Assembly (NCBI GenBank): GCA_947095585.1
Contig: OX352763.1
Location: 115,423,908 to 115,487,907 of the forward strand
DNA: 64,000 nucleotides
Direction: 5' to 3'
Source of the DNA: Nephrocerus scutellatus
Taxonomy: Eukaryota > Arthropoda > Insecta > Diptera > Pipunculidae
Under the pieces are notes generated by a model. That model saw nothing but the letters and a program-made list of their open reading frames with translations, was not told where the DNA came from and searched no databases. A program made the position numbers and the translations under genes. Positions 24,331 through 36,012 of the stretch are shown here, in pieces. Within the stretch, counting starts at the first letter, position 1. Every line of letters begins with the position of its first letter.

Positions 24331-24915
24331 GCCTCCTTATGCACTTAAATTCGAAAATCTTCCAAAAAGCGAATACATCTCTCTGATTTCTGATTTCGAG
24401 CTCGTCGGGCTTCTTTTTATCGTGTGACTTCCACTTAAGTTTTGCGTCTAGAGTCATTCCTAGATATTTTGCCTCGTTTGCATACGTTATTTTAACAGAG
24501 TACATGAAAAGGGCTAAATTATTCAATTTTCTGTAAGTGTCAATTTTACATTCGGTATGTGTGGACTTGGTCTCGTTAAGAACGATTTGCCAGGTCTTTG
24601 ACCACTCGAATATATTGTCCAAAGCTCGTTGTAGTTTTGCCGTTGATGATTCAAAAGTCTTACCAGTTGCGAGGATACCTGTATCGTTCACGAACGTGGC
24701 TATCACTGTCTCGTCATCTTGAAGTATGTCTTCCTAAAGGAAAGAACAGAATTGGACCGAGAACGCTCTCTTGCGGCACACTGGCGCAACTTTCTTTAAA
24801 GTCCGCATACTCAGTCTCGTATCTTACACTTTCAAAATAGAACTCCAATATTCCAAACAATTTTTCAGGACTTCGTGCCATACCTTGTCGAAGGTGGTAC
24901 GTCCAGAAAAGTTAT
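24310..24915 (-). mobile_element. Jockey-type RT fragment
   Basis: Minus strand: a motif like 'VPQESVLGPILF' (about 24770), then 'TFVNDTGILATGKTFE' where active RTs have FADD, 'AKLQRALDNIFEWSKTW' and 'VKITYANEAKYLGMTLDAKLKW'. The catalytic box reads VNDT instead of ADDT, so the palm is dead. It lies between two direct repeats (24097-24330 and 24935-25150). Confidence 0.8.
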
Positions 24916-24934
24916 AAAAAGGGCTTTTTAAATC

Positions 24935-25150
24935 ACATTTCCTGTAAAAATGTGAAAAAGATTTTTATTTTATATAATATTATATCGTCGTTCTGTACGT
25001 GTTGGAAAACGATATAAAAGACAAAGAAAGAAATAAAAGACGGTAATTCCGGGATTCGAAAAGAAGTCGCTTATGAATGGTTTCTTTTCTTATTATAAAG
25101 TGGAGAGGCTGACAAGACAACTTAACCTGTAAAGTCTAAGGAAGCTACTA
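24935..25150. repeat. Direct repeat copy 2, likely retroelement 3'UTR
   Basis: Second copy of the repeat described at 24097. It directly precedes the RTE fragment. It may be the 3'UTR of a second, otherwise lost copy of the Jockey-type element, or one end of a duplication. Confidence 0.85.
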
Positions 25151-25189
25151 TGTATATAAATAAATTACATTTTGAACAATTTATTAAAA

Positions 25190-26115
25190 CATTCATCCGG
25201 TCCGGTCCTGGCCTCCCGCAAAAAGTCTCTCCACCGGTCCCGATTTAGATTTTGATTTTTGATGTCATCCAGTTTTGCATCCCTAAACTCTGGGCGTCCT
25301 GGTCTACGCCATCGTTCCACCGTAGGGTTGGCCGCCCTCGCTGTTGGATTCCATAAATCCGACCGCAAAGTACTTTCCGAGCAGGATCCTCTTCGCTCAT
25401 GCGAGCTAGATCTCCTGTCCACCGTAGCCTACCGAGCTTAATTCTCTTCACGACGTCGACATCGTGGGAACGTTCGTAGATCTCATCACTATAAAGTCTC
25501 CGGAATAGTCCTTCCTCACATACGCGGCCAACAATACTCCCTAAGACTTTTCTCTTGAACGCGGCTAAGAGGTCAGAATGATTTTTGCTAAGCACTCAAG
25601 TCTCGAAACCATATGTAAGTACTGATATGACCCTTGTCGTTTATACCAGCAGCTTGGATATTTTGGTTAAGTTCCTGGTACAGCTCTTGGGTTTCTACCA
25701 ACGATGTCAATATCGTCGGCGTAAGCCAGCATCTGAATGGACACGTCATAGTCTCAGATCACTCTCTTCAACGCGAGTTTGAAGAGGACGCAGGCCAGTC
25801 CATCCCCTTGTCGGAGCCCGTTATAGATGTTGAATGGGCTTGATAGTGATCCGGATATTTTTACTTGGCTAATAACATTGGTCGTGTTCAACCTATATAG
25901 CAGTGTCAGTTTATTTGGGATGCCGAATTCTCTCATGTCTTTATAAAGTTCCACTCTGGCTATGCTATCATAGGCGGCTTTAAAGTCTATAAAAAGATGG
26001 TGTAGTAAGTTTTGAAACTCTAGACATTTTTCCATCACCTGCCTAAGGGTGTAAATCTGATCAGTTGTTGATTTGCCTGGGATGAAGCCACACTGGTATG
26101 GACCAATGATGACTT
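25190..26115 (-). mobile_element. RTE-type retrotransposon fragment
   Basis: Minus strand: 'GPYQCGFIPGKSTTDQIYTL' (about 26095-26040), 'FIDFKAAYDSIARVELYKDM', 'LRQGDGLACVLFKLALKRVI', a deletion around the catalytic box (about 25700), then 'LLAAFKRKVLGSIVG' and 'GRLRWTGDLARMSEEDP'. The 3' ATG-repeat tail is missing: the sequence stops at about 25195. Confidence 0.82.
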
Positions 26116-26124
26116 TAGACAGTC

Positions 26125-26410
26125 CTGTCAAGAGAAATAGCCAGTTGCATGCCACCTCTCCTTGAATTCAATACTCCCGCAATACTCATGGTGCTCAAAA
26201 TGCTCATCAGTTTACCCTGAAGTCCATCTTCGATCGTACTGTTAAGTTTGGAGAGACTCTTTCTTTAGTCGTACAACACGAATGTTGTACCTATGCTTTA
26301 GCAGGCCCTGTATTCCCGCATCAATATGATCCATTGGCGTTCAAAATGCATGCACATCAAAATCTTCTCTCTCTTTCCTAAATACCTTATGCCCACGCTG
26401 TGCATAATGT
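26125..26410 (+). mobile_element. CR1/Jockey-type ORF2 C-terminus
   Basis: The plus strand closely parallels 43395-43660 ('agaaatagc', 'ccacctctccttgaattcaa', 'ttcagttta', 'cattggcgttca'). It encodes the C-terminal 'IPPLLEFN' region of the same family, badly frameshifted. It joins the RTE fragment at about 26120. Confidence 0.7.
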
Positions 26411-26454
26411 TTTAACGCGTGTGCCGATAAAAAAAAGCTCCTCGTCGAAGAGAA

Positions 26455-27030
26455 TAACGTTGGATAGTGTTATACACCTGCTTCACTACTCGAGCTGTGC
26501 ACTTAGAAATTGCAGCAGATCTTTCAACAGACCCATTCATAATTACACTTAGAAACTTTATGAATTGTCGAGGTACTCCAGTCAAGATGAGAAGCGACAA
26601 CGGCACTAATTTGCCAATTAACACAGAAGATGAAGATCCACTGACCCCCAACCATTTTTTATTGGGTTGCTTAAATTCGAATCAAACGCCATGGGTGAAT
26701 GAACAAATTCTACGTACAGAAACAATGGCATATAGTACAAAACTTAAAGAATAGAATCTTGAATACTTGCCACGCCTATTAGAAAGTCTCAAGTGAAGGG
26801 AAGAAGCTATACCATTGCAAACGGGACAACTTATCATCATATGTGACCCAAACCAACCAAGAAGCCATTGGATAAGAGGACGAATTACAAGGACTTATAA
26901 AGCAAAGGACGGCCAAGTACGGACAGCAGACATCAGAACCGCCCCGGGAAATCTACGCTGACCCGCCAATAAGCTAGCCGCTTTAAATGTTTGTTTGTAA
27001 AATCACCTCGGAGTTCACGGGGGGTAGAAT
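26455..27030 (+). mobile_element. BEL/Pao-type LTR element, integrase to pol end
   Basis: Plus strand: 'YTCFTTRAVHLEIAADLSTD' and 'RGTPVKMRSDNGTN' from the integrase catalytic core, then an internal deletion, then 'LTPNHFLLG', 'IIICDPNQPRSHWIRGRI' and 'TYKAKDGQVRTADIRTA' from the C-terminal part, ending 'GVHGG'. These segments are typical of BEL/Pao integrases. A possible 3' LTR start (TGTTGTCG) is at 27031, but its end was not identified. Confidence 0.82.
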
Positions 27031-27750
27031 GTTGTCGATACACATACCTATGCAAAATTTTCATAACAATATGTTACAAAAGTTAGTTACTATTGAGAAA
27101 ACAAAACTTTAAAGCTAATGTTCAGTAAATGCACGAAATGATGCTGAACAAATTAAGTCGAATAAGCAAATCTAAAAAATCCTCTAATTGTAAGGATTTA
27201 TGACAACTTTATTTCAATTAAATTTCCATCGTATATTCAAATGCTTTTATATTCGAATGCTTTTGTTTTCATGTTGTTCAAAATATCAACTAACATCTGA
27301 CCGGGAGTTTTTAATTAAACATGGCACGTATGTGTTTGGCGGGGTACAATTTGTGGTATTGCATTGGCTGTTTTGTTGTTGAATTGAATGGCTTTTAGAT
27401 TCAATTCAGCAGAACTTTTTCAATACGATCTGAATAATTGCTAACGGCTCGCATCGCGCATTTTGGTGAAATTCAATTTGAATTCAAATCCATAAACAGA
27501 GTTCTACAACAAGTATCTGCCTGGCTGTAGCAGTTTGAAATTGACACTCCAGAGAAACAATATTTTGGTAACGTTAAAACCAACTTTGAAACTAAATTAA
27601 ATTTAACTTTAACTAACCACTAGATACGCCAATAAAAGGATACATTCTAAATATGAGTTCGATCGGTAAAATTTTATTGAGTGGTATAAAGGAAAGAAAG
27701 AGCCAGTCAAACAGAGAATTGTTCCTACGTAGTATATATACTATATACTA
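27031..27750. other. Possible BEL/Pao LTR or flank
   Basis: Begins TGTTGTCG directly after the last pol codons and a purine-rich 'ggggggtagaa' that could be the polypurine tract. No second LTR is in the window, so the LTR length cannot be set; the rest of the stretch shows no coding signal. Confidence 0.3.
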
Positions 27751-27754
27751 TTTC

Positions 27755-27960
27755 TGACAACGTGACCTTGCTTTTTGTTATGATAATAATTTCGTCTGCC
27801 TATAGTACGAATTGCGAGTTGACAGTGCGAAGTCTTCTATTGGCAATTCTAGTTCTCCTGGATTGTCCTCTACAAGATTTTGCTATTTCATCCAGAAATA
27901 CTTTAACCAACAGAGAGCTTAAAGTTGCCCCTTGTTTCAGTCCTTTGCCTATTTAGACCT
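27755..27960 (-). mobile_element. Non-LTR RT fragment
   Basis: Minus strand encodes 'GLKQGATLSSLLVKVFLDEI', then 'LRTVNSQFVL' and 'ADEIIIITKS' in place of a YADDIIIIT-like catalytic box. This matches the RT palm of a non-LTR element with 'KQG' at block 4. Only about 200 bp remains. Confidence 0.6.
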
Positions 27961-28399
27961 CTCCTCTGCGCTCCAATGCTATTTTATACACAAAAATGTA
28001 TGTACTTCTAATAGCATCTATCTCTCAGTGACCTTTTTGGTATTTAAGGCCATCACAAAACAAAAACACCGAAAAGTCAACGGCGAGATACGTAAAAAGA
28101 AAAACAAGTAAATTAAAAAAAAACTTTGTTCTTTGGGTACAATTTGTGTATTCGGATTTCCATGAACACCGCCAACTGAGGGCATAATTCCACGGTCCTC
28201 TTCAAACACGGATTGATTTTGTACCGTCAATCAACGCCCATTCATAACATTGGTATTGCAGATGTATCAGTATAGCTGGTGTGTAAGGTTCCAACTTCTC
28301 ACTAATGGGATCGAGACCTATCTAAATCTCTGCCGATCTATGGGTCACGACACACGGTTAGAAAACGCAACTCCACGTCGAGTAAGATCTCCCGCTGAG

Positions 28400-29430
28400 T
28401 AAATACTCTAGCCACATTTGGGTGTCAGCCATAGCCACCGCGATGCTCCCACAAGGGGGCCAACCTCAATAGCCGGTGACGGAAGAAATGCTTCGGTGCT
28501 CTCCCCGGCTCCCGCGGTGGTACCAGACGAATCTCTGGTCGGATTTTCGTAGTTAATAACTGCCATGGCCAGTGAGCAGGAATCCCAACTTGAGGCTGAG
28601 ATTTAAGTCTGGATTTGTCTTGACGTCCTTTATAAATCCAACGGGAATCTGCCATTTTCGCATTCTGAACATCAAGATTCCCATCTGAGTTCCTTGCATT
28701 GACTTTCGTCAGCGAAAAAATCTGATGTCAGCAAATCGCTCTGCAAGAATGGCCTGTTCCTCTTGATCTTGGAGACTAGGCTCCTCTTGATTACCTCCAA
28801 ATCAAGCTGGCAAGCATGCAATCATATCTACGCGCTGGCAAGAGTCAATCTTATCCTTTTCCCTGGCAAGCATGACAGTTTCGTACCAAACCGATGCACC
28901 ATATGTTGCACAAGCAACAGAAAGGCTACCATATATGGTACGAACTGCCCGCCTTTCCAGACCGCATTTGGCACCAAAAACTCGACGCACCAAAAACTTA
29001 CGAGGTTAAGAAGCCTCTTCCTGAGTTCGGTAAGATGCACAAGGAAGCTCGCTCATGTTTATACCGAGGTATCTGACTTGTTTGACGTATCTAAGGTTAG
29101 GCCCATTGAGCCTAACCATTAGAGGCCGACTGGGTGATAGTTTGCCTTTTAGCAACATCGACACAGTCTTTTCCAATGCGACGTCAACACCAGCTTAAAC
29201 AACCCAGTCATGAACAACCGACATAAGTTCCGCACACCTTATCTCAAGCACAAGTCGCGAGTCGCATTCAACAAGGACGATTAAGTCATCCGCGTAGACA
29301 CAGCATTTGCAGAGATCTGGTAGACGTCCCACAAGGGTGTCCATCATAAGGTTTCATATGAATGGATCGCAAATGGATCCCTGAGGACGGCCATGATTAA
29401 CGCAGTGCCAACTCAGAATGCTTGTCTGTC
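28400..29430 (-). mobile_element. R1-type retrotransposon, RT to C-terminus
   Basis: Minus strand, high to low: 'GRPQGSICDPFI.NLMMD' (about 29385), 'CCVYADDLIVLVECDSRLVL' (catalytic YADD, about 29300), 'KTVSMLLKGKLSPSRP', 'QVRYLGINMSELPC', then 'LVRRVFGAKCGLERRAVRTI' (28993-28930). A frame change near 28800 leads to a C-terminal 'LLTGHGSY' block at about 28560. The 'PQGSI..PFIWN' and 'LTGHG' motifs are typical of R1-type ORF2. Broken by several stops. Confidence 0.78.
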
Positions 29431-29457
29431 GCTGAAGTAGCTCAGAGTGATGTATGA

Positions 29458-29513
29458 AGTTTTTAAACACATATGTATTTCTGATGGACAAAACTTTTTG
29501 TACATTTTTTTGG
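29458..29513. repeat. Partial 120-bp family repeat
   Basis: 'aaacacatatgtatttctgat' and 'caaaactttttgtac' match part of the unit at 11621-11680. It separates the R1-type fragment from an unrelated RT fragment. Confidence 0.55.
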
Positions 29514-29755
29514 AGTGGTCGGATCGGTGTTCTTGGAAGAAATTGTATGCGTTCTTCGTAGACCTCAAGGCGGCTTTCGACACAGTAGACAGAAGTGCAC
29601 TTTTCTACAAACTGTTCGAAGAGATATATGAAAATACATCTTCAGCCGTATGGGATGGAAAACAATTAGCAGATTTCTGAGAAACAATACTGGTGGTAAA
29701 ACAGGGATGCAACTTTAGCCCACAAGCATTTGGTATTGAGTTTCAAAACCAAACT
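29514..29755 (+). mobile_element. Non-LTR RT fragment
   Basis: Plus strand encodes 'KLYAFFVDLKAAFDTVDRSA' (RT block 3) and, after a stop, 'VVKQGCNFSPQAFGI' (block 4). Only the centre of the palm remains and the clade is uncertain. Confidence 0.65.
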
Positions 29756-31000
29756 CTTTCTTGATTTCATGTTTTTATTGATGTCAAGCTTTTTGCTTTT
29801 ATGCAAAAAAAAAACTATCTCCCAAAATCTATCGCAATCCTCTAATTTTTCAAATAAATAAAAAAACAGATTAAAAAAAATGCAAGCAAAAGAGGCAAAG
29901 ATAGCGAGAACGACAGCTTTAACGCTAGCTTAATGTGAGGAGAATATGGCTTCCGCTTAAAAACGGCAAAGGAAATGTAAAGCTGTGCAATCACTCTGAC
30001 ATTAGAGAAAGCAAAATGGGCCAAAGAAAGTTTATGATAAGAAAGTAAAGAAGAAATGACTAAGCAAAGAACTTTTTAGCGATTCTATCTATCTCCTAGA
30101 ATATTAATCTTTATATCTATGTATATCTATCTTTAGAAAGATATCTTCAGATCTTCTCCTCTTTTTAAATAAAATATGGAAAGACTCGATAAGTTATTCA
30201 TCGTCTGAGCAGTCTATTGTCAAGTTAATTGTTTTTGCCACTTAATCATAATTTTACATAGCTATACATTCTCTATATTTACCAGTCAACAATCAGGCAT
30301 TGGCAAGAGGAAAATTTATTATTCATTGCAGCGTACGTCTCAGTTGGTTGGTAAGCGGATTTACTTAAAACAACATGAAAGCAATTTTAAAAGCGAAAAA
30401 TTAATCAAAATTTTTTTTATAAAGAAGGGGGTAGAAGGGGGAATTAAATTCTTGTTGGTTGAAACATGGTATATAGTACAGGAAGGATTCTATGAACAAA
30501 GTACATTCACTAGGACAACAGTCTGGAACTATTATTTGTGGCAATGAAATGAAAGTTTCTGCAATATTTGAGAAATTCGATTTGATAACTAAAGTGTTCT
30601 GTTGTTTCAGTACTCGAAGTTTATTTAATCGGATTTTATGTCAAACAAAAGTAATTGTTTTCCGTAGAATTTAGTACGAATGCAATTATTGATCTCTTTG
30701 ATTGGTTGATTTGGGGGAGGGGGTGTTGCGTGTTGCGTTGCAACCCATTGGATCTATTGTGCTTCGCCCACCATATGGATAGTGTAAAACCGATACAGCA
30801 CTTCATCCATACCAATGTCTCTTAAACACATAACACCTAATATTGTATAGTGGATTCAGAGAATTCCACAGAGATACCGAATTTGTTGAGATGATGGCCG
30901 GAGATCTCGTCTGTCTCTTCAACAGGCACCTCTTGCTCTTCTTTTTCCTCTTCCAGCCCTTTTTTCATTAGGTGCCCACACAGTAGGCAATGCCTTCTTA
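29756..31000. other. AT-rich spacer, nothing recognised
   Basis: No coding or RNA features recognised. Purine-rich and A-rich runs at 29860-29900. Confidence 0.4.
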
Positions 31001-31002
31001 TG

Positions 31003-31106
31003 AACCCTGTTAAAAAACATGTGAGGAACCCTGTTAGAAAGCCGGGTAGGAACGCTGTTAGGAACCCTGTTAAAAACCCTCCTAAGAACCCTGTTAATAA
31101 CTCGTG
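31003..31106. repeat. Short tandem repeat, about 14-16 bp unit
   Basis: Variants of 'aggaaccctgttaa' repeat about seven times. The minus strand reads as a repeated 'RVxNRV' pattern, which I take as a by-product of the repeat. Confidence 0.75.
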
Positions 31107-31238
31107 TTAGCACCACTCTTTTCCATTATTTCCTTTTTTCTGGACCCAAGTGAAGTTTTTAACAAATAACAAAATATTTGTTTGTATGGGTATGCTAACT
31201 AACAGAAGGCAAACATTTTGTTTTTGTGTCAACAACAG

Positions 31239-31776
31239 GTTCACTGTAATGCAGATTAACCAGATCACAGCAATGCTCTAGAGATGTAATTTATAGCAAA
31301 GTCGTCCGCAAGGAATGCTCTATGAAATAAAATATGTTGGATAAACGTACGGAGAGAAATAAGCTTTTGTGATGGGTGTGATCATTCACAATTTTCATGA
31401 AATTTCTGATTTGGACGTTCACTGATTTGGACGTTCACTGTAAATCAGATTGGCCAGCTCTCACTAAATTGACCTACACCCATGTCTTCCTAAAGGAATT
31501 ATCTATCAAATAAAATATATTGGATTACAATGCAGAGGCAAAGAAGCTTTTTCTCCCATCGGTTTGAACATTAGCAATTTTCAGGAAATGTAGAATTCCA
31601 TAGCAGATTGGCCAGCTCACAGAAATGTCTCACTAAATTGACCTACATCAATGCCTTTCGCTCTGTTTTCTAATATTACATATATTATTTGATAGATAAA
31701 CCCTTAAATAACACTTGAATATAGGTCAAACTGGTGAGACATTTTTGTGAGCTGGCTAATATTCATTACAGTGAAC
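31239..31776. mobile_element. Foldback/MITE-like element with terminal inverted repeats
   Basis: 31239-31274 and the reverse complement of 31741-31776 match at about 28 of 36 bases, both starting GTTCACTGTAATG. Inside, a block with 'cagattggccagctc' and 'actaaattgacctaca' occurs at about 31450 and 31608 in direct orientation, and inverted at 31715-31760 ('gagctggctaat'). No transposase ORF is present and no clear target-site duplication was seen. A non-autonomous foldback or MITE-type DNA transposon is the best reading. Confidence 0.65.
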
Positions 31777-31989
31777 ATAAAAATTCAAAATTACAAATGT
31801 TATTTTCACCAATCCATATACCGACTGTATACATTTAACATTCTGTTAATTTTTTTATTTTTTGTTGAAAACTTCACATGCGTTTTTATGGCTTAGTCCA
31901 GAGAGATTTTTTTATCAACCGGCAAAAGCTGTTGCTTCGATTTTGTCCATCTCTTCCCGCATTATGCGGTATTTTATACCATAGAATGC

Positions 31990-33900
31990 ATAATAAAAAG
32001 TGTTTCTTCCATTCTATGCATCTCTTCCCACAGTACATGGTATTCTATATCAACATAATGGTACTTACCCTACCAACGGAGTTTCAGCTCCCTTGTTATC
32101 GACCCCATCTTCGTTGGCTACTACACCGATATTTCCCGGCAGCCAGCATACCAATACTTCGTTGTTGTCGCCAAGTCTATTCAGTATTTTCCTGAACATG
32201 TCTACCCGCATTAACGTGAAGTGGAATGTATCCAGCACCTTATTGCTTAGATGCCCGATATGTTCACTATTCATGCTCTTCTATTCCAGATCGAACTAAA
32301 CACATCTTTCCATGACATGCACTACTACGTCTGCTTGTAATATGCTCTGGTTCTGACCCGTTGCTTCAGAATACTTCGGCCTCGACCAACACCATTGCCT
32401 TCTACTTTCTTTGACATATCTTTAGGATGTATTTGACTTCAACGTTTTTACTGAAGTCAAGATTTTTGCTGGCTGGCAAGTGGATCCATATCTCTTTTTG
32501 CCTTAATGCCCGTAGTGTGACTTATCATCTTCTAGCTTAGTTTTCACCACTACGCATAGTGTAAGTCTTTCAAGGATCGCTTTCATCAACAATTTGTGGG
32601 CGATCCGCAAAACACCTGTTATTAAGACACAGGCCAGGACTTTATTCAAAATTCTCACCTTGCGGAGCTTATTCTAGCCATGCTACTGATCCGTAAGTAA
32701 TCATTGGTATAAACATTACATTATTATCTACAGAGAGACTTCTGAGACTTTTAGGCTGCTTAGCTTTCTGTCCAAAATATTACTTGGCTTTATCAGAGAA
32801 TGTTAAGCTCACACCTTTTACAGAAGGAGGGTTAATATGTGGAACTTGATACTTCATGGTGAATACGACAAGCTCAGTTTTATGCGAATTTACCCCTTAG
32901 ACACAGCGATCTGTCCAGCAAGTTAGCTTGTTGAGAGCATTTTGCAGGAGTTCGTTTAAGGTGTTCGGCAATAGCAACTTCACCCGCGATTACTCTGCAG
33001 CCCTCACCTCTTTGGCATACCAGCATCTCATTCATCTCTAAGTTCCATAGAAGGGGCGACGTGACTCCACCTTGTGGGATCCCTCTGCAGACTGGTATTC
33101 TGGCACGCCCAGTTTTGAATTAATAGTCCGACTTCTGAACAGAAGATTCATCAATTCGCCAAGTGAGTCGTCCACATTCGACAGTGCATCCGTAATCGCA
33201 GAAGTGTTGACGTTGTTAAAAGCCCCTTCAATGTCTAGGAATACTACCATTGTGTACTCCTTGTAGTGAAAGGAATGTCCAATAGAACGTACCAGTTTAT
33301 GCAGAGCCATTTCTACAATACGCGTGCTGATCTGTAGACAGAATACTTTTGTCAATGTGTGTGCGTATGTAGATATCGATCAGTCCAGTTCCAATGTTTT
33401 CAACAGGAATGATGATAGACTGATTAGTCTGAGATCCTTTGGACTAACATGCGAGCATTTTCCGGCTTTGGGTGTGAAAACTACGTTCACTTCTCTCCAT
33501 AAAACTGGAATATGGACCAGATCGAGACAACTCTTTAGAGTGAAGGATAATGTCCGAAGTCCTTTGCAGTTCGGCTGGAGTTATATCGTTAGGTCCTGCA
33601 GATTTGTATGGTTTGAAGCTTTGTAACGCCCAAAGCAGTTTGTCCTTATTTATCAGATCATTGGAGATGGTTGTACGAGTGTCTGTCCTAACAAGGCTGC
33701 CATTACTTAAAACATGGGAGATGTCCGTGAAGTGGGTGTCTAAAAGCAGATTGAGCGATTCTTTGCTTGAGGTAGTCCACGAGCCGTCTTGTTTTTTCAG
33801 GCAGCTCGGCATTGCTGGATTGTTTGCTAGGATTTTTTTTAGCATAGATGGCTCAGAAGAGTCTTATATTTTACGACAGAGGAGTCTTCAAGATGAGCGC
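31990..33900 (-). mobile_element. LOA/I-type retrotransposon, RT to RNase H
   Basis: Minus strand, high to low: RT N-terminal part 33845-33444 with 'KPYKSAGPNDITPAEL'; 'MVVFLDIEGAFNNVN' (about 33260); 'GIPQGGVTSPLLWNLEMN' (about 33090-33040); a catalytic box reading 'IAGEVAIA' where the 4.9-6.2 kb copy has YADDVAIS (about 32985); 'GVSLTFSD' (about 32810); thumb 'FIPMITYGSVAWLE' (about 32700); RNase H end 'EVLVCWLPGNIGVVANED' (about 32150). The mutated catalytic box means this RT cannot be active. Confidence 0.82.
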
Positions 33901-35650
33901 TTGGCTGTCCTTAATTCTTTTATATAAAGTTTGAGGGATGCATTTTAAGCATCACATTCAGTTTCATAGCTACGTTGAACAGCTGCTGTTCCTAATATTT
34001 CTCACCTCCGAGGTCCCCCAATGTGGTTGCTTCTTGCCTCTTGGACAAATGAGAGGGTAGGAGGCAGAAAGCACAGGTGAGTAACTTAACCCTGGTGCCA
34101 AGTTCATTAGTACTAAGGGGTAGTAGTTTTATCAGAGTTTACATTTAAACGACAGTTACTAAATTCAAAACTTTTGAGGTAATGTCAAGAAGAATTGTTT
34201 TAGCCAAAATCTAGATGCAAACGTTCAGGAGTACTCGTAGTAATATTTAGGGCAATAAGAGAGAATTTACGAATAAATGCGTCACTTTGTAGAGAGTATA
34301 CTGTCCTGTGAATGTGGTCGAGGAAAATCGCAACAACATTGTGCCATGTCTGGGATAATGTAGCCTTCCCAAAACAAAAGTGGGACAACTTTGTTGATCT
34401 TGAGAACTCAAATGGTTGTGGCAAAAAAAGGTCTTACTGGACTGTACGAGTAGGTAGCCTTACAGCTAAATACTACAAAACATTTTTTTTGCATAAATTG
34501 CAAAGAAGCAAACTGGATAGAATGACCCTAGTAGGGTCTGTACATTCCTTATATCAAACAAACCATTTTTTTTTTCAAAGTCTAAATTAACTCAATTTTC
34601 CATGACCTTTATACACTTGAGTGTATAAGTGCAAAGATATATGACGATAAAAAGTGCCAAAGCACACACATGAAGATGTTTGCGCTATTTACACAACCGC
34701 GCCTTGTGCTTATAATCCTAAGCACATGTAATTCTTGCACATAAACGTGTTTTCCAGTTTTTCTATTCGACGAGCGCAAATACTCGTCACTTGTTGACGA
34801 CATGGAAACGTTGCTGGGAGCCTGTACACTTCCCTATCCGCCAGCCGCCTGGCAACGCTTTAAAGGGCAACTTATGAAACTCTTGTTGTCAAGAATAAAG
34901 TCTTTGTTCGTTACAATGTCACGTGCAAGTGTAAAGTGTACTTGCAAAACACAGTCTCACACATCCAATTACAGTTTTTTTTTTTCACATAAACCATTTC
35001 ATGTTGTGGAGCTTAGAATAAAAGACTCCCAACGTAAAAGCGAAAACAAACAAACGTTTTCCAGCTTAAGAGCCACCTTTTACTTTAAGGCTCTTTAAAA
35101 AGTGTTGACCAGAATGTATGGAGATTGCAATTAAAGTTCTTTTGTTGTAGATACATATGCCAAGATGTTGTTAAGTCAACGTTACATAATTACTTCACTG
35201 CAAATAATGAAAAGATACGATGTGGTGTGAGGGTATCTTTTCTGCTGGAAGAACGAAACAATTCAACTCAAAGCAAAACATTTTGCAAGAGATGAAAGTT
35301 ACCGTGAAATAGAAAACAATTAAGCATTTAGTATGAAAGTTAATTAAGGTCTCGACCCAGATAAAAAGAAAGAAATTGCTGGCTGCTCGTTTTGGTTTTG
35401 GTTCCTTTGTTGACGACAAGGAATTATCTTATCTCGAAAGTCCTAGATAGAACGCCGGAATTTTGCACTTTTGCTGTTTTTCGGTTGGCAGCTCTGGTTT
35501 GTTTATACGAATGACGACATCAGTTAACGAGTGAATGAAATCCATACGTTAACGAGTGATCGAGTATTTACATTGGGATGATCACTACTCGTCACTCGTT
35601 CACGTAAGTGATCATGCCAAATCAACATTATTCAGTCATGTCTTATTAAG
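33901..35650. other. Spacer, nothing recognised
   Basis: A small palindrome 'tacacttgagtgta' lies at 34611-34624. A T-run is at 34974-34987. No recognisable coding region. Confidence 0.4.
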
Positions 35651-35669
35651 TCACTTATGTGGTAATTCG

Positions 35670-35760
35670 ACCCCAGGTAAATGTCCTAACGAGGTGTCAT
35701 GGTACAGACCAATATCTTTGCTGCCTGTACTGTTAAAACTATTAGAAAAATTATAGATAT
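35670..35760 (+). mobile_element. Jockey/CR1-type RT scrap
   Basis: The plus-strand frame encodes 'YRPISLLPVLLKLLEKL', the highly conserved RT block 1/2 of Jockey/CR1-type elements. Only about 90 bp remains before the satellite at 35795. Confidence 0.7.
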
Positions 35761-35794
35761 CGCATTATCTATAGGTCACGGTTCCCAATAAAAG

Positions 35795-36012
35795 AATTTT
35801 CTTTTTCCCACGCTTTACACGCGACTCACGACACGCGTCAAAAGCGGGATATCAAAATGGGCCCCTTATATTGAGCCGCTTACAGCTCAGCCCTCTAGGT
35901 TGTGCGAAAGGTGGTTAAAAAATACCTAAAAAAAAACGAGAAAATGGCGCGATTTCAAACCATAACACGTTTCACACGCGAAACGCGACACGCGTCATAC
36001 GTGGAGTATAAA
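35795..36012. repeat. Satellite with ACACGCGTCA motif, left part
   Basis: 'acgcgtca' landmarks at 35833 and 35990 (157 bp apart), with 'cctctaggttgtgcgaaag' and 'aaaatggcgcgatttcaaac' between. Same family and orientation as 38216-38660. GC-rich CpG-containing words stand out from the AT-rich surroundings. Confidence 0.8.

Noticed and set aside
24097..25150. LTR retrotransposon with 220-bp LTRs
   Set aside because: The internal coding sequence is a Jockey-type non-LTR RT, and the repeats lack TG...CA ends.
30919..31116. Repeat protein ORF with RVxNRV pattern
   Set aside because: It is the translation of a simple 15-bp repeat with irregular unit lengths and no context.
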